64,000 nucleotides of DNA from Cloeon dipterum. Lineage: Eukaryota; Arthropoda; Insecta; Ephemeroptera; Baetidae. The notes beneath the pieces are model-generated. The model did no database searches. It was given only the letters and a program-made list of their open reading frames with translations, and was not told the DNA's origin. How positions within the stretch are numbered: the first letter of the stretch is position 1; the number at the start of each line of letters is the position of its first letter. A program made the translations under genes and the position numbers. Where the stretch lies: positions 22,492,335 through 22,556,334 of the forward strand of contig NC_088788.1 of the NCBI RefSeq assembly GCF_949628265.1, read 5' to 3'. Positions 54,501-64,000 of this stretch are shown in pieces.

Positions 54501-54657
54501 TTTCCACAATGGGAAGCTGCAAATGATCTCGTCCTATCTGGAGAATTTCCCGTTCCCGTACTATTTGATTTTAAGGGACATTGAGAGTTTGCCCTCTGTC
54601 TTGAGTGACGCTTTGAGACAGTGGTTCGAATTGGTAGCAGTAGATGTAAGAAAATAA
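7248..54657 (+). CDS. MDN1: Midasin, giant dynein-related AAA ATPase (whole gene)
   Basis: About 72 exons join in phase to 15,300 nt, i.e. 5,099 residues and a TAA stop, within the usual 4,900-5,600 range. Midasin (yeast Rea1) is a nuclear mechano-enzyme. Six AAA modules in one chain form a ring, a long linker extends from it, and a C-terminal MIDAS domain pulls on ubiquitin-like domains of assembly factors (Ytm1/WDR12, Rsa4/NLE1) to release them from pre-60S ribosomes. All expected parts are present in order: AAA1-AAA6, linker, acidic region, MIDAS. Similarity to animal MDN1 is clear along the whole length. The ATG at 7248 has an A at -3. Introns are mostly 48-65 nt, except one of about 27 kb. 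Three introns use GC donors (7885, 47265, 54036). A poly(A) signal AATAAA lies at 54697-54702. The separate entries below describe the parts. Confidence 0.96.
9597..12091 (+). CDS. MDN1: Midasin part 2: AAA2 and AAA3
   Basis: Exons: 9597-9925, 9985-10160, 10217-10449, 10499-10684, 10744-10890, 10942-11071, 11134-11583, 11641-11929, 11981-12091. AAA2 has Walker A GETGTGKT (about residues 629-636), NMNQQSDSADLLGGYKPVD, and Walker B VLLDEINLA. AAA3 has Walker A GETSVGKT (about 1026-1033), INNHEHTDLQEYLG, Walker B VILDELNLAP, and the sensor-arginine region QNPPGLYGGRK-LLSRAFRNRF. Both sites look catalytically intact. The AAA3 exon 11134-11583 is one of the longest in the gene. In the 9926-9984 junction only the donor GTACAG at 9926 restores the frame with the RRWDALL exon. 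Confidence 0.95.
12151..15650 (+). CDS. MDN1: Midasin part 3: AAA4, AAA5 and start of AAA6
   Basis: Exons: 12151-12270, 12329-12640, 12694-12806, 12862-13058, 13118-13288, 13341-13507, 13559-13767, 13823-13945, 14186-14677, 14820-15035, 15522-15650. AAA4 has Walker A GETGCGKT (about 1334-1341) and Walker B FLADEISLADDS. AAA5 has Walker A GSPGVGKT (about 1680-1687), Walker B IVLDE split from LNLASQSVLE by a 240-nt intron, and the GCQNPQRQGG sensor segment. AAA6 begins with Walker A GSAGSGKS (about 1989-1996) and AMNSSMDTTEILGGFEQ, where the 27-kb intron interrupts it. Confidence 0.95.
15651..20281. other. Intronic, no gene seen
   Basis: Mostly AT-rich, with a more GC- and CpG-rich patch at about 18,280-19,000 that carries several overlapping open frames on both strands. 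None has flanking splice signals that fit a neighbour, nor a recognisable motif. A minus-strand AATAAA at about 19,778 could end the GPCR transcript with a 3' UTR of about 500 nt. Confidence 0.4.
20282..29695 (-). CDS. Orphan rhodopsin-like GPCR nested in the Midasin intron
   Basis: Seven exons: 29502-29695, 26667-26700 (34 nt), 25654-25845, 24428-24772, 23034-23282, 21531-21779, 20282-20464. They total 1,446 nt and encode 481 residues. The start ATG 29695 has an in-frame TGA shortly upstream. Seven membrane segments lie at about 35-59, 71-94, 103-128, 170-196, 218-243, 303-327 and 339-362. Class A landmarks: N50 in TM1, D80 and P89 in TM2, C103 and C211 (likely disulphide), W181 in TM4, FWGP (316-319) in place of CWxP in TM6, and NPSLF (351-355) in place of NPxxY in TM7. 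The DRY box is missing; NDS stands there (127-129). The extracellular N-terminus has an NAT glycosylation site, and the tail carries six glutamines encoded by a CAG run. The ligand is unknown. I cannot name the subfamily. Confidence 0.88.
20332..20352 (-). repeat. Short CAG run coding polyglutamine
   Basis: On the minus strand this reads as CAG codons plus one CAA and encodes six glutamines in the cytoplasmic tail of the GPCR. Such runs are common length-variable sites in insect proteins. Confidence 0.8.
29696..38850. promoter_or_regulatory. Intronic region upstream of the GPCR; CpG-rich patch at about 36,900-37,450
   Basis: No coding sequence is convincing here. On the minus strand a TTTTGACAG sits just before the GPCR ATG and looks like a splice acceptor, so the receptor probably has an upstream non-coding exon. 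The CpG-rich, GC-rich patch at about 36,900-37,450 stands out from AT-rich surroundings and is a candidate promoter or first exon for it. Many 60-120-codon open frames here overlap on both strands and look random. Confidence 0.35.
38851..39771 (-). CDS. Coiled-coil protein, nested in the Midasin intron
   Basis: Two exons, 39395-39771 and 38851-39265, join in phase 2 over a GT-AG intron and give 263 residues. The protein is almost wholly charged helix: a heptad-like Arg/Lys/Glu/Gln region at about 14-125 (REASMRVKEKVEANRREQEQ), a middle segment with WCEAKADHQLAAQRARK, and a second charged stretch (ALQRIKKYRQEEKEKMQQDE) before a C-terminus ending MLCMEERIKEMKKMIDSVMH. No signal peptide or membrane segment is seen. 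A minus-strand AATAAA (38835-38840) lies just past the stop. The pattern is like cilia-associated or EPSTI1-like coiled-coil proteins, but low-complexity helices mislead, so I assign no family. It is a separate gene on the strand opposite Midasin. Confidence 0.75.
39772..42599. other. Intronic, no gene seen apart from a TIR element
   Basis: Contains the upstream region of the coiled-coil gene and the repeat element at 41447-42156. The open frames at 40518-41295 have no supporting splice signals. The Midasin acceptor is at 42598-42599. Confidence 0.5.
41447..42156. mobile_element. Non-autonomous element with terminal inverted repeats (about 710 bp)
   Basis: The left end (about 41447-41480) reads GTACTTTGTCCGAAATGGGT, and the right end (about 42125-42156) carries the same string as its reverse complement. 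Similarity continues imperfectly for some 20 bp further inward. Internally there are many degenerate copies of a CCGAA / TCGGAAxTGTC motif, mostly in the first 200 bp. No transposase frame is present. Target-site duplications are not clear. Confidence 0.7.
42600..47842 (+). CDS. MDN1: Midasin part 4: rest of AAA6 and first half of the linker
   Basis: Exons: 42600-42959, 43273-43484, 43543-43712, 43774-44200, 44260-44439, 44495-44634, 44693-44978, 45033-45197, 45256-45407, 45463-45695, 45753-45929, 45982-46151, 46208-46724, 46779-47000, 47062-47264, 47313-47842. AAA6 ends with a degenerate Walker B (LLVENVNMC, where human also departs from DE) and RAMRNRGVEIYV. This suggests a non-hydrolysing sixth site, as is usual for the family. 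The linker is an alpha-helical, weakly conserved stretch. The intron 47265-47312 (48 nt) needs a GC donor (AA|GCAAGT): no GT in the interval gives the right phase. Confidence 0.93.
47900..50776 (+). CDS. MDN1: Midasin part 5: second half of the linker
   Basis: Exons: 47900-48072, 48128-48566, 48618-48829, 48888-48998, 49048-49215, 49265-49479, 49537-49699, 49754-49879, 49936-50152, 50213-50410, 50467-50579, 50643-50776. Conserved landmarks are PYDFYRDPLPSEAV, MQEWPEHPTL, the segment LRAPIGKKLKEAVKIARW, and IEKTHRTLFKHM, all with clear counterparts in human MDN1. This part forms the long arm that swings relative to the AAA ring and transmits force to the MIDAS domain. Confidence 0.92.
50830..53408 (+). 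CDS. MDN1: Midasin part 6: acidic (D/E-rich) region
   Basis: Exons: 50830-51163, 51224-51590, 51648-51779, 51832-52070, 52120-52230, 52280-52466, 52524-52630, 52688-52762, 52815-52905, 52963-53408. From about residue 4225 the protein is a flexible, strongly acidic chain, starting with EKDVSDRLESEDQLEGARQE as in human MDN1 and containing the conserved PEPEALDLPDEL. It acts as a long tether for the MIDAS domain. A short basic KKLRL in 52524-52630 may be a nuclear localisation signal. The last exon (LCEQLRLVLEPTQAARLMGD) returns to conserved folded sequence. Confidence 0.92.
53705..54657 (+). CDS. MDN1: Midasin part 7: MIDAS domain and C-terminus
   Basis: Exons: 53705-53839, 53896-54035, 54089-54335, 54472-54657. 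The von Willebrand A-like MIDAS domain shows the metal-binding motif DDSSS (DxSxS, about residues 4897-4901) after VIPYIASEFRKDKIWLRRTK, and the VSDGRG segment further on. It binds the ubiquitin-like domains of Ytm1/WDR12 and Rsa4/NLE1 through a metal ion. The intron 54036-54088 needs a GC donor (AG|GCTAGT) to join GAR to LLQQLSF in frame. The chain ends ALRQWFELVAVDVRK. Confidence 0.95.
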
Positions 54658-54696
54658 GCTGACGTGGAGAAATGTACTGTTTGTTAGTTCAGCAAT

Positions 54697-54702
54697 AATA
54701 AA
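54697..54702 (+). terminator. Midasin poly(A) signal
   Basis: AATAAA 40 nt past the Midasin stop codon. Confidence 0.6.
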
Positions 54703-57099
<2,397 letters not shown>

Positions 57100-57162
57100 A
57101 ACCCATCTTGCTTTACCGCATTGTTCAAGATAAAAAGTTTTGAAACCATATATCTAAGGTTA

Positions 57163-57194
57163 ATAAATAGTAAGACCGGATTATGCCAATAAAA
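57163..57194 (+). terminator. Poly(A) signals of the TASK gene
   Basis: Two AATAAA hexamers, about 65 and 90 nt past the stop. They lie in the 142-bp gap to the convergent MRPL37 stop. A minus-strand ATTAAA at about 57232, inside the TASK 3' flank, may serve MRPL37. Confidence 0.5.
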
Positions 57195-57241
57195 AAATCA
57201 CCTATTTCCTTTCATTACTATAAACAAGCAAGTTTAATGCT

Positions 57242-59048
57242 CTATTTGATCAACAAACTGTTTCTGTGGAAAGCAAACAAATACCTGAAGACTAGGGGAT
57301 TGTAGCCCAACATAGAGGGTACACCCTTTTCATACCCCGCAGTTTCGAACATACTCATGATTGGAGAGAGCCAGGCAACATTTTTTGCCCCTTCAGTGCC
57401 TACGTTGTTCAGCTGGTAGATGGAAAACTGGAACCACTTTCCATTTGTGTGTACGCCTTGGATTGTGACCGGCGTCGCCAGCTCACCAGTGGCGTTCTGT
57501 CAATTATTAAATGAGTGACCAAAAATTTTAAATATGAAATAGAAATTCACACCTCCTGCTTGTGTTTTGCCAAGGCCAAAGCAGTGATGAATGAATTCGC
57601 AAGAGTCCTGCCTTGAATTTGATTTTCATTGACTGGGACCTCTGTGAGGTTAGTATTTGTTGTGTCGTTGAAGTGGAAAACCGCCGTATGAACAAAATTT
57701 GACGTTGGAATATCTGAAATAGGACTACGTTAAACACAATTTGTTAACAGATAAAACAAGCTCACTTATTAATTCTGTGTCTTCGTAAAATTTGTTTTGA
57801 GACAGGGATGCAAAGGGCTGCAACGGGAAGATGTCGGGCAAATCCAAGTTTTCAGTGCGCGCTGGTTCCGTGTAAGCTTTCATGGGGTTTTTGCCACAGA
57901 CGAGCATTGCAGGAGAAATGTTGAAATTGATTAGATTGCGATTGATGTCCAGAAGGGTTCTCAATTTTGCGTCTCTGACCACAATTCCGTGAGGCTCCAT
58001 GGAGAACGAATCGCAAATTGAGAGCAGATTTTCGCTCATCACTCGGCTAGAGTAAATACTTGTTAACAATTTAATCTTTTTGGAAGAAAGACATACTTCC
58101 TCCTATAATCAGGAACCCCGAAAACTGGCGGAAATTTGTATGCTGGTCTCTCAGGGTCCTTAATCTTGGGAAGTTTTTCCTGTACGGCATCAAAGAGGAA
58201 ACTTCTAATGATGCATCTGGAAATTGAATAATATGAACTATAATTTCAAATATCCAACCAAATGACTCAAAATACCTACTTTTTAACCTGCTCGTCGCAC
58301 TCTTCGTGTAATAAGCCGTCGTTTTCCTTAGCTAACTCTTCAATCTTTTCAGGGAGGCCGCTATGGAGGATAACTGTGTTGGTGAGATTCTGAGCTTGCG
58401 CCAGACCTTCAACCAAGATGCTATTTTCTTTGTACATAAAGCACGGTCTATCATGATGCATAGGATGGTTTTCATCCATAGGAATTTGCTTCTCATATAG
58501 CCCGACTATATTGAGGCTGAAAAAGTAATGTAACAAATGAAAGGGTATCATACATACATAACTCGATTTGTAAAAGGTTTGTCCCTGCACTACATAGATA
58601 TTTACATATATATATATATATATATATGGCAGACTCACCATTTTCGCCCAACTCACACTTCTCGCTAGGATAGGGATTAACATTGAATCTTCCCATCAGA
58701 GCGAGAAGTGTGAGTGAGCGTAAAGTGTGAGTCCCCCATATATATATACTCAATTATAAATTAAATAAATGTATCATTTTCGTGCATCTGTGTAGATTGT
58801 AATATAACAATACCATAACATATATCATCGCAACAGTACACATATAATACATACCTTTCAGGAGGAACTCGTGGCCCAAATCTTTCTTCAAAAACATATT
58901 TGGGGTCAGTCAGCTTTATCCCAAGAGAAGTAAGGGTAGATTCAGCATTGGAGTCGATAGGAACCCTTTTGTTTTTGCCCTCGACGTACCATTTCCGAAC
59001 AAACCACCTCTTTATGTGCTGTTTTCCAAGTACTTGTGTGAGGCGCAT
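57242..59048 (-). CDS. MRPL37: Mitochondrial large ribosomal subunit protein mL37
   Basis: Six exons: 58855-59048, 58280-58516, 58097-58216, 57766-58046, 57553-57713, 57242-57496; 1,248 nt, 415 residues, against 423 in human. Recognisable segments are HHDRPCFMYKENSILVEGLA with NTVILHSGLPEKIEEL (human: DQACYIFHHRCRLLEG and KLIEGLPEKVLSL), TPVTIQGVHTNGKWFQFSIY with QLNNVGTEGAKNVAWL (human: [20 protein letters not shown] with GVKNLAW), and a C-terminal FRYLFAFHRN. mL37 is a metazoan-specific protein on the surface of the mitochondrial 39S subunit, related to mS30. The basic, Asp/Glu-poor N-terminus (MRLTQVLGKQHIKRWFVRKW) fits a matrix-targeting signal. The intron between the first two exons holds a foldback repeat. 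Confidence 0.92.
58606..58752. repeat. Foldback element in an MRPL37 intron
   Basis: Two arms of about 48 bp pair imperfectly around a loop of about 33 bp (58667-58699). The innermost 16 bp are perfect: ACTCACACTTCTCGCT at 58651-58666 and its complement at 58699-58714. The outer ends are TA runs (about 58606-58629 and 58738-58748). It may be a small foldback/MITE inserted in TA repeats, or a transcribed hairpin. Confidence 0.75.
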
Positions 59049-59900
59049 CTTGCTATATGTATGTATTGCAATAGTTTTTAAGATAATTATCGGTGATGAA
59101 TAACTCGAATTCACCTCTTCGTACAAAAATATCAATCCGGGAAAACACAAAACTCGGCTCTCGCACCCCGAACTCAACTCAGCTGAACTCCGGGCTCTCT
59201 GTCCGCGTGCTTATACAAAATATGGCACGCCCCTTTCAACTTACACAAGAGAAAGACACCCCCTTTTTAAGTCCTGTCTTTGCCTTTTCTTACTCATTGT
59301 CAGTGCTCGCAGCGTTAAACATAATTAAATTAATCTACAGAACTAGATTCAAAACGGGCTCAGAAAAAGTCGTGTTGATGGCTTGGAGGCTCCCTAAATT
59401 TAATTACTGAGATAACCAATGTTGACGTTGACCTCGATAGCTAAAGTGCGGTTTAAAATAATTTTAGTAAATAACAGCGAGAGCCCTCCAAAATTATGCG
59501 GTATATTTTATGTATTTTATGATAAAAATGGCGTAAATGTCTTAAATACATAGGTGGTTTTCTGAGAGTATATAATTCCGAAGAATATATGTATATTCAT
59601 CAAGCAGGTGAAAAAAAATAACTATGTATGTACATAATATTTTGACGTAAATGCGTAAGATTTAAAGAAAGTAGTGGACAGGATATAGGTGATTTTAGTT
59701 ATCATTCTCCGTGGCACTCATAAGTTCAACAACATTACAAGATTTTTAGACCCAATTTAGCAAAGCAGCAGCTCGCCCAAGAGTATGCTGCATGGATATT
59801 TCATTCCGTTCCTCAAGCTCTTTTCCGCTAGCCAAAAATTGAAAATATAATTTTGGCAATATTCTCGTCAAGGTCAATTAAAAATTTTCGGTTGAAAGAA

Positions 59901-60046
59901 CTTCGTCCTGGTCCCGGCAAAATTGCGCAGCGTTCAACAAACGCCCAAATTTTCATTGTCGGATTGATTGTTGACTTTTTCTTGCAACAAGGAAATTCGC
60001 GTTTGGTTGTTGAAAGTTACGCAATTTTGCCGGGACCAGGACGACT
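59901..60046. mobile_element. Foldback / MITE-like element (about 145 bp)
   Basis: The outer 24 bp of the arms are almost perfect inverted repeats: TCGTCCTGGTCCCGGCAAAA from 59903, and its complement ending at 60044. Pairing continues imperfectly for another 20 bp (GTTCAACAAACGC against GCGTTTGGTTGTTGAA). The loop is about 50 bp. No coding capacity. Confidence 0.8.
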
Positions 60047-60264
60047 TGTTATCATATTTATATCAGTCTCAAAAATGGGCTATATTCTCAAGTATTTTAC
60101 GTATTTTATACATACTATGCAAGTTCACTGCTTGTTTAAATATTAATAATTGATGAACGGTAATACATTATTTGTATTGTGTACTATTATTAATTGATTT
60201 TTTTTTACTGTAGGTTATGCGATGCTAAATAGTATTTTTACAATGTTAACTCTTATAATGGTTA

Positions 60265-60347
60265 AGTTACAGTTTCTGCCGGGTTACACATCTCGCCAGT
60301 TCTTATGAGAATCCCATGTAAAAGTAGGGGTGGCGAAAACTGTAACT
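60265..60347 (+). mobile_element. MITE-like element, copy 2 (83 bp)
   Basis: The ends are AGTTACAGTTTCTGCC (60265-60280) and GGCGAAAACTGTAACT (60332-60347), inverted repeats of 16 bp with two mismatches. The sequence is nearly identical to the reverse complement of 1363-1445. At its right end a diverged second copy of the terminal repeat (60350-60372) follows directly, absent from copy 1. Confidence 0.8.
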
Positions 60348-60594
60348 CGGCGGCGAAAACTGCAACTTTTCCATTGAAAATATAGTAACAAAACATACAT
60401 CGCGCGCTCTCATGCTTTTAGTTGATTTACCTTTAACCAACAATTTAGACCTCATTGACACATCTCGATAGAATTGGAAGTTAATAAAAGTAACATCTTA
60501 GACGAATAATATTAAGAATATATATATTTTCCTCTTAAAGCTCAAAATTAACTATATAGTTGCACAAGCTAACGCAAAGTTGAACACTTAATAT

Positions 60595-63115
60595 TTAAGT
60601 TCTCCAATTGAAAGATAGCAAACTGTGGTCATTATCTCGGTTTTGGAGAGCTAACAATAAATTGTCTGCATCATTTTGAGGTCCACGGACGCCAGTCCGA
60701 GCTACTGGTCGCTCTTGGATTTTCATTTTGTCGTAGAAATATGGCAGCACTTCAAAATCTTCGTTTTCTTCGGCCAGGTCTTTTGGAAGCTGGTTTCTCA
60801 AGTTAGGGCGGTACAAAAGTGATTCGTTGGCGTTCACAATATATTTGTTGACCTCTACGGGTGCAAATTTCGCAGCAACGTGCAGTAAATTCCACCCGTT
60901 ATTATCTGCTCCTTCTACATCAGCATTAGCTTCTTCAATAAAAAATTTCACGGCCTCTAGTAAACCTCTCCGCACCACCAAATGAAATGCAGTTAATCCC
61001 AAATTGTTCTTACTGTCCACGCGGATTTTGCCTGCTTCAAAGATAAGTTTAACCTTAGCTAAATTTACATTTTTAGCAACGCAAGCGCAGAATAGAGCAT
61101 TTTCCCCATTTTTCATTTCAGTTTGCACATCAGCACCGTTCTCAATAAGATAGCGGCAAGTTTTTGCACTGCCAAATTCAGCTGCAACCATCAATGGGGT
61201 TTTGCCGTCGTGTGCTTGGTGATTCACATCCAATTTTAAGTCTTGAATCACAAATTTCAGGATGTTTGTATTGCCAGACTTGGCGGCAAAATGTACAGCG
61301 TTTTCTCCAAACTTGGTCACTGCTGACGGATCGCACTGACGACTCTCAACTAAATACTTTGCAAATAGTCCATTCCGCGACAAGCAGGCGGAAAGAAAGA
61401 CATTTTTGCCAGCGTAATCAACAGCTCGCAAGTTTGCTCCAGCCTTAAGCAGATGGTGAAAATCATTATTGTTCGTATTGAGACAAGAAAGAAGAAGAGG
61501 AGTTTCGCCGCGTTTTGTTCGTTCCTCAAGCAGGCTTCCCTCGCTAATTGCTAGTAAATATTCAACTGTCTTTGAATCTCCAACTGCAGCCGCTGCATGA
61601 ATGGCCAGACCACCGTAATCATTTCTGACATTAATGTCTGCTCCATTGTCCAAGAAGCAACTTGACCAGTTCGAAATGTCCTCTGCTCGCCGCAACGATT
61701 AATGCCGTTTGTCCAGCAATCATAGTTGCATTCACGTCAAGGCACTTCAGGCCGAGTAGGAATTTTGCTGTTGCTAAATTTTCAGAAACGCAAGCTTGGT
61801 GCAGAGCGTTTCCTCCATCTTTTGTCAGTACATCAAATCCAAGTCCGATATCTAGCATGAACTGACAGCTCTCAGGTGTGGAAAACTGTGCTGCTAAAAC
61901 CATGCCACCCAAATTGAATCTGTCGGTGTCATGAATATTTGCCCCTAACTCAATCAAAAGCCTTTTCACCTCCAAGCTTTTACGTTTAGCTGATTTTAAC
62001 CAGGCAGTTTTTCCATTTTTATTCCGCCTTTTTACATCACACTTGCCGATTCCCGCGAGGTATTTAATCTTGTCTAAGTCATCGCTTTTGCATGCTAGTT
62101 GAAATGGATCATTTAACCGGGAGTCAGTAACATTCAAGTTAGCCCCTCGTTCCACCAGAAATTTAAGCGTATCAACATTTGAAAAATATGCAGCAGCAAG
62201 GCAAGCAGTAAATTGATAAGTACCACGTGCGTTAATTTCCGCCCCGGCATCTAGTAAATGCTCCATTATTTTCAAATTATCAAAAATAGTAGCAACAAGC
62301 AGAGGAAAAAGGCCACTTTTATTCTTTCTGTTAACATCAAAGATGCCTAGACTAAGTAAGTACTGTACAATATCTAATTTACCAGTCTTTGACGCAATGA
62401 ACAGGGCATCAAAGCCACTAGTACTCGATTCCTTCAAGTCACCACCATTCTCAACAAAAAACTTGAATACCTTTAAAGACCCAAACGCAGCTGCAGTCAA
62501 TAACGGTGTATGACCAAACACATTTTTATCACTGATGCCAATGCCCTTCTCAAGTAATAGGAATTCAATCATATCCAAACGGTTTGAGCGTGCAGCATAG
62601 TGCAGGAGATTCATTTTTAGACTATTTCTCTTGTAAAAATAAAATTTCTGTGTAAAATATTGAACCACATCTAAATTGCCTGCGCGGCAGGCAACGTGCA
62701 AAGCGTTTTCGTCTCGTTTGTTAGCGGTTTGTGCGTCGACACCGCAGTCTACAAGCAGCTTACAAATTTTTCTGTCTGCGTACTGAGCAGCAATATGAAG
62801 CGGCGTGGATGAACAATTTTTTGTCGTCATTTTCAGAAGCCGCTTGTCTCCCCATTCTAATAGCAACCTGACAGTTTGTTCATCACCACTTTTGACAGCA
62901 TGGTGGAGTGAAGTCCAGCCCTTTCCGCATATCTGGGCTGGGTCTTCTCCATTCTGTAACAGAATCTTCACGAGAGGTGCGTTGCCACTACTCGCTGCAG
63001 AATGAAGTGCGGTCATTTCTTCATTTGGTAGGACTGTTGGTGCGCTAGCCTTATTTTCTAACTCCAACAGCTCGCCAAGGCTGAATTCTACGTCCTTATC
63101 GTCACCGTCGCACAT
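60595..63115 (-). pseudogene. Intronless ankyrin-repeat gene with a one-base frameshift
   Basis: Reading from ATG 63115 to TAA 60595 gives 2,521 nt: 840 codons plus one base. The first frame runs to about 61,655 and ends in LVKLLLGQWSRH-stop. In the next frame the ankyrin pattern continues at once as LDNGADINVRNDYGG. One surplus base near 61650-61655 therefore breaks a gene of about 839 residues. It consists of some 22-24 tandem ankyrin repeats (TPLHxAA, DIVQYLL, GADINxR patterns) after a short acidic N-terminus (MCDGDDKDVEFSLGELLELE). No membrane segment or other domain is seen. Ankyrin arrays bind other proteins; the partner is unknown. There is no intron in the coding part, unlike all neighbours. 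The frame is otherwise open and the repeats well kept, so this may be an assembly error in a working gene or a very young pseudogene. Confidence 0.8.
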
Positions 63116-63936
63116 GTTGTGTATCACTGTGGATTACATTACATCATGTATTAAATTTAATAGTTTAATAAGTATGTATCATATGTATATCATAATATGT
63201 ACTCATGAATTATAACGTATGATAGCACATTTTTAATTGTGGTGCTTCTATTTAATTAAAATTAACGTTACATACATTATTGTGTATGTATGTCATAATA
63301 TCAAAATATTTTTGGTCTATGTAAATACACATTAAAAGCTAAGAAAAATTCTTAATTATGTAGATACCAGCATTTTCATCCATCAACCTTAAAAGGTCCC
63401 GCAGTTCCCGTTCCCGTCAACTCGACGTCTTTATCGGTCTGTATCTGTATCTCCTCGCTTTACTCTCTCTTTCTACATCTGTTTGCTGGTTGGTGTTTGG
63501 TTATTTGGTTTGGAGCAGGTGGGAGTAACCTCTGGGAGTGACGACCATTGTTTGTTGACAAATTTGTGGATTCATACACTCGTCTTCACTCCTGCACCTA
63601 CTCGACTTCTCGTAACTTGTAAGAAGTATGTAGTGCTATCACACTCGCAACTTGTAAACATATTTTTTGAAGGAGTGTATATGAATACATTATGTATGTA
63701 CCACTCTGCAAATTTCCTGTTTTTAGCTGTCCTATTGTATGTAAGTGAATTGTCTAGCAAATAGAAAATTAAGAGTTCAGTATCATATCATAGCGGTTTC
63801 AGCGTTTCCTACTTATGTATTTGTTTCTATTATGCCTATGATGCGTGTATCGCAATACTTTTCGAATTTTCCATTTTTACACTTAGATATTTTAAATAAT
63901 GATATCTGTTTTCTGTTTCAGTAGAGGAATTAAATA
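63116..63936. promoter_or_regulatory. Upstream region shared by the ankyrin gene and a divergent gene
   Basis: AT-rich with short TATG/CATA repeats, then a pyrimidine-rich patch at about 63,420-63,480. On the minus strand a CCACAG just before the ankyrin ATG looks like a splice acceptor, so a non-coding first exon is possible. On the plus strand TTTCTGTTTCAG (ending at 63921) precedes the ATG at 63937. No other coding sequence is supported. Confidence 0.4.
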
Positions 63937-64000
63937 ATGGAAGACACAAGACATATTATAAATCGTAAAACTGGTCGAGCTCAGGAGGACGCTCGTGAAA
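63937..64000 (+). CDS. Start of a gene cut by the window edge, unknown product
   Basis: After a good splice acceptor (ending at 63921) an ATG with AAT before it opens MEDTRHIINRKTGRAQEDAR and stays open to the edge. Only 21 codons are visible, so the product cannot be named. The direction is opposite to the ankyrin gene. Confidence 0.4.
   Translation, partial: MEDTRHIINRKTGRAQEDARE

Larger units (their letters stand above)
59049..60594. other. Intergenic between MRPL37 start and ankyrin gene end; repeats only
   Basis: AT-rich. The part next to 59048 should hold the MRPL37 promoter. It contains the foldback element 59901-60046 and the second copy of the 83-bp MITE (60265-60347). No coding sequence is convincing. 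Confidence 0.6.

Noticed and set aside
60595..63127. Two separate ankyrin genes (60595-61695 and 61631-63127)
   Set aside because: The repeat register continues across the overlap after a one-base shift, so this is one broken gene. The GTG at 63127 is not a eukaryotic start; ATG 63115 is used.

Overview
The window looks like nuclear DNA of an arthropod, most likely an insect. Its genes are split by canonical GT-AG introns, most of them only about 48-65 nt long. The gene set is typically metazoan, and the potassium channel has the residues of the TASK subfamily. Exon coordinates below were read by eye from splice sites and reading-frame closure. For the complete multi-exon genes the exon lengths add up to an exact multiple of three, which supports the models.

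Layout. 1-1661 (-): N-terminal part of a probable origin recognition complex subunit 2, running off the left edge. 3114-3721 (-): a small two-exon single-pass membrane protein that I do not recognise. 4459-6024 (-): KDEL receptor, complete, 212 aa. 7248-54657 (+): Midasin (MDN1/Rea1), about 72 exons and about 5,099 aa, the dominant gene. One of its introns (15651-42599) is about 27 kb, while nearly all others are about 50-250 nt. Two genes are nested in that intron on the opposite strand: an orphan rhodopsin-like GPCR (20282-29695, 7 exons, 481 aa) and a coiled-coil protein (38851-39771, 2 exons, 263 aa). 55306-57099 (+): a TASK-type two-pore potassium channel, 351 aa. 57242-59048 (-): mitochondrial ribosomal protein mL37 (MRPL37), 415 aa, convergent with the channel. 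60595-63115 (-): an intronless ankyrin-repeat gene broken by one extra base. 63937-64000 (+): first codons of another gene.

Mobile and repeat content is modest. There are two copies of an 83-bp MITE-like element in opposite orientation (1363-1445 and 60265-60347), two foldback elements (58606-58752 and 59901-60046), and a roughly 710-bp element with long terminal inverted repeats (41447-42156) inside the large Midasin intron.

The genes do not form a pathway. ORC2 serves DNA replication, the KDEL receptor retrieves ER residents, Midasin matures the 60S ribosomal subunit, mL37 belongs to the mitochondrial large ribosomal subunit, and TASK and the GPCR are membrane signalling proteins. I see no operon-like system, CRISPR array, rRNA or tRNA. 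The most unusual features are the nested antisense GPCR without a DRY motif, the cluster of GC-AG introns (three in Midasin, one in TASK), and the intronless, frameshifted ankyrin gene.
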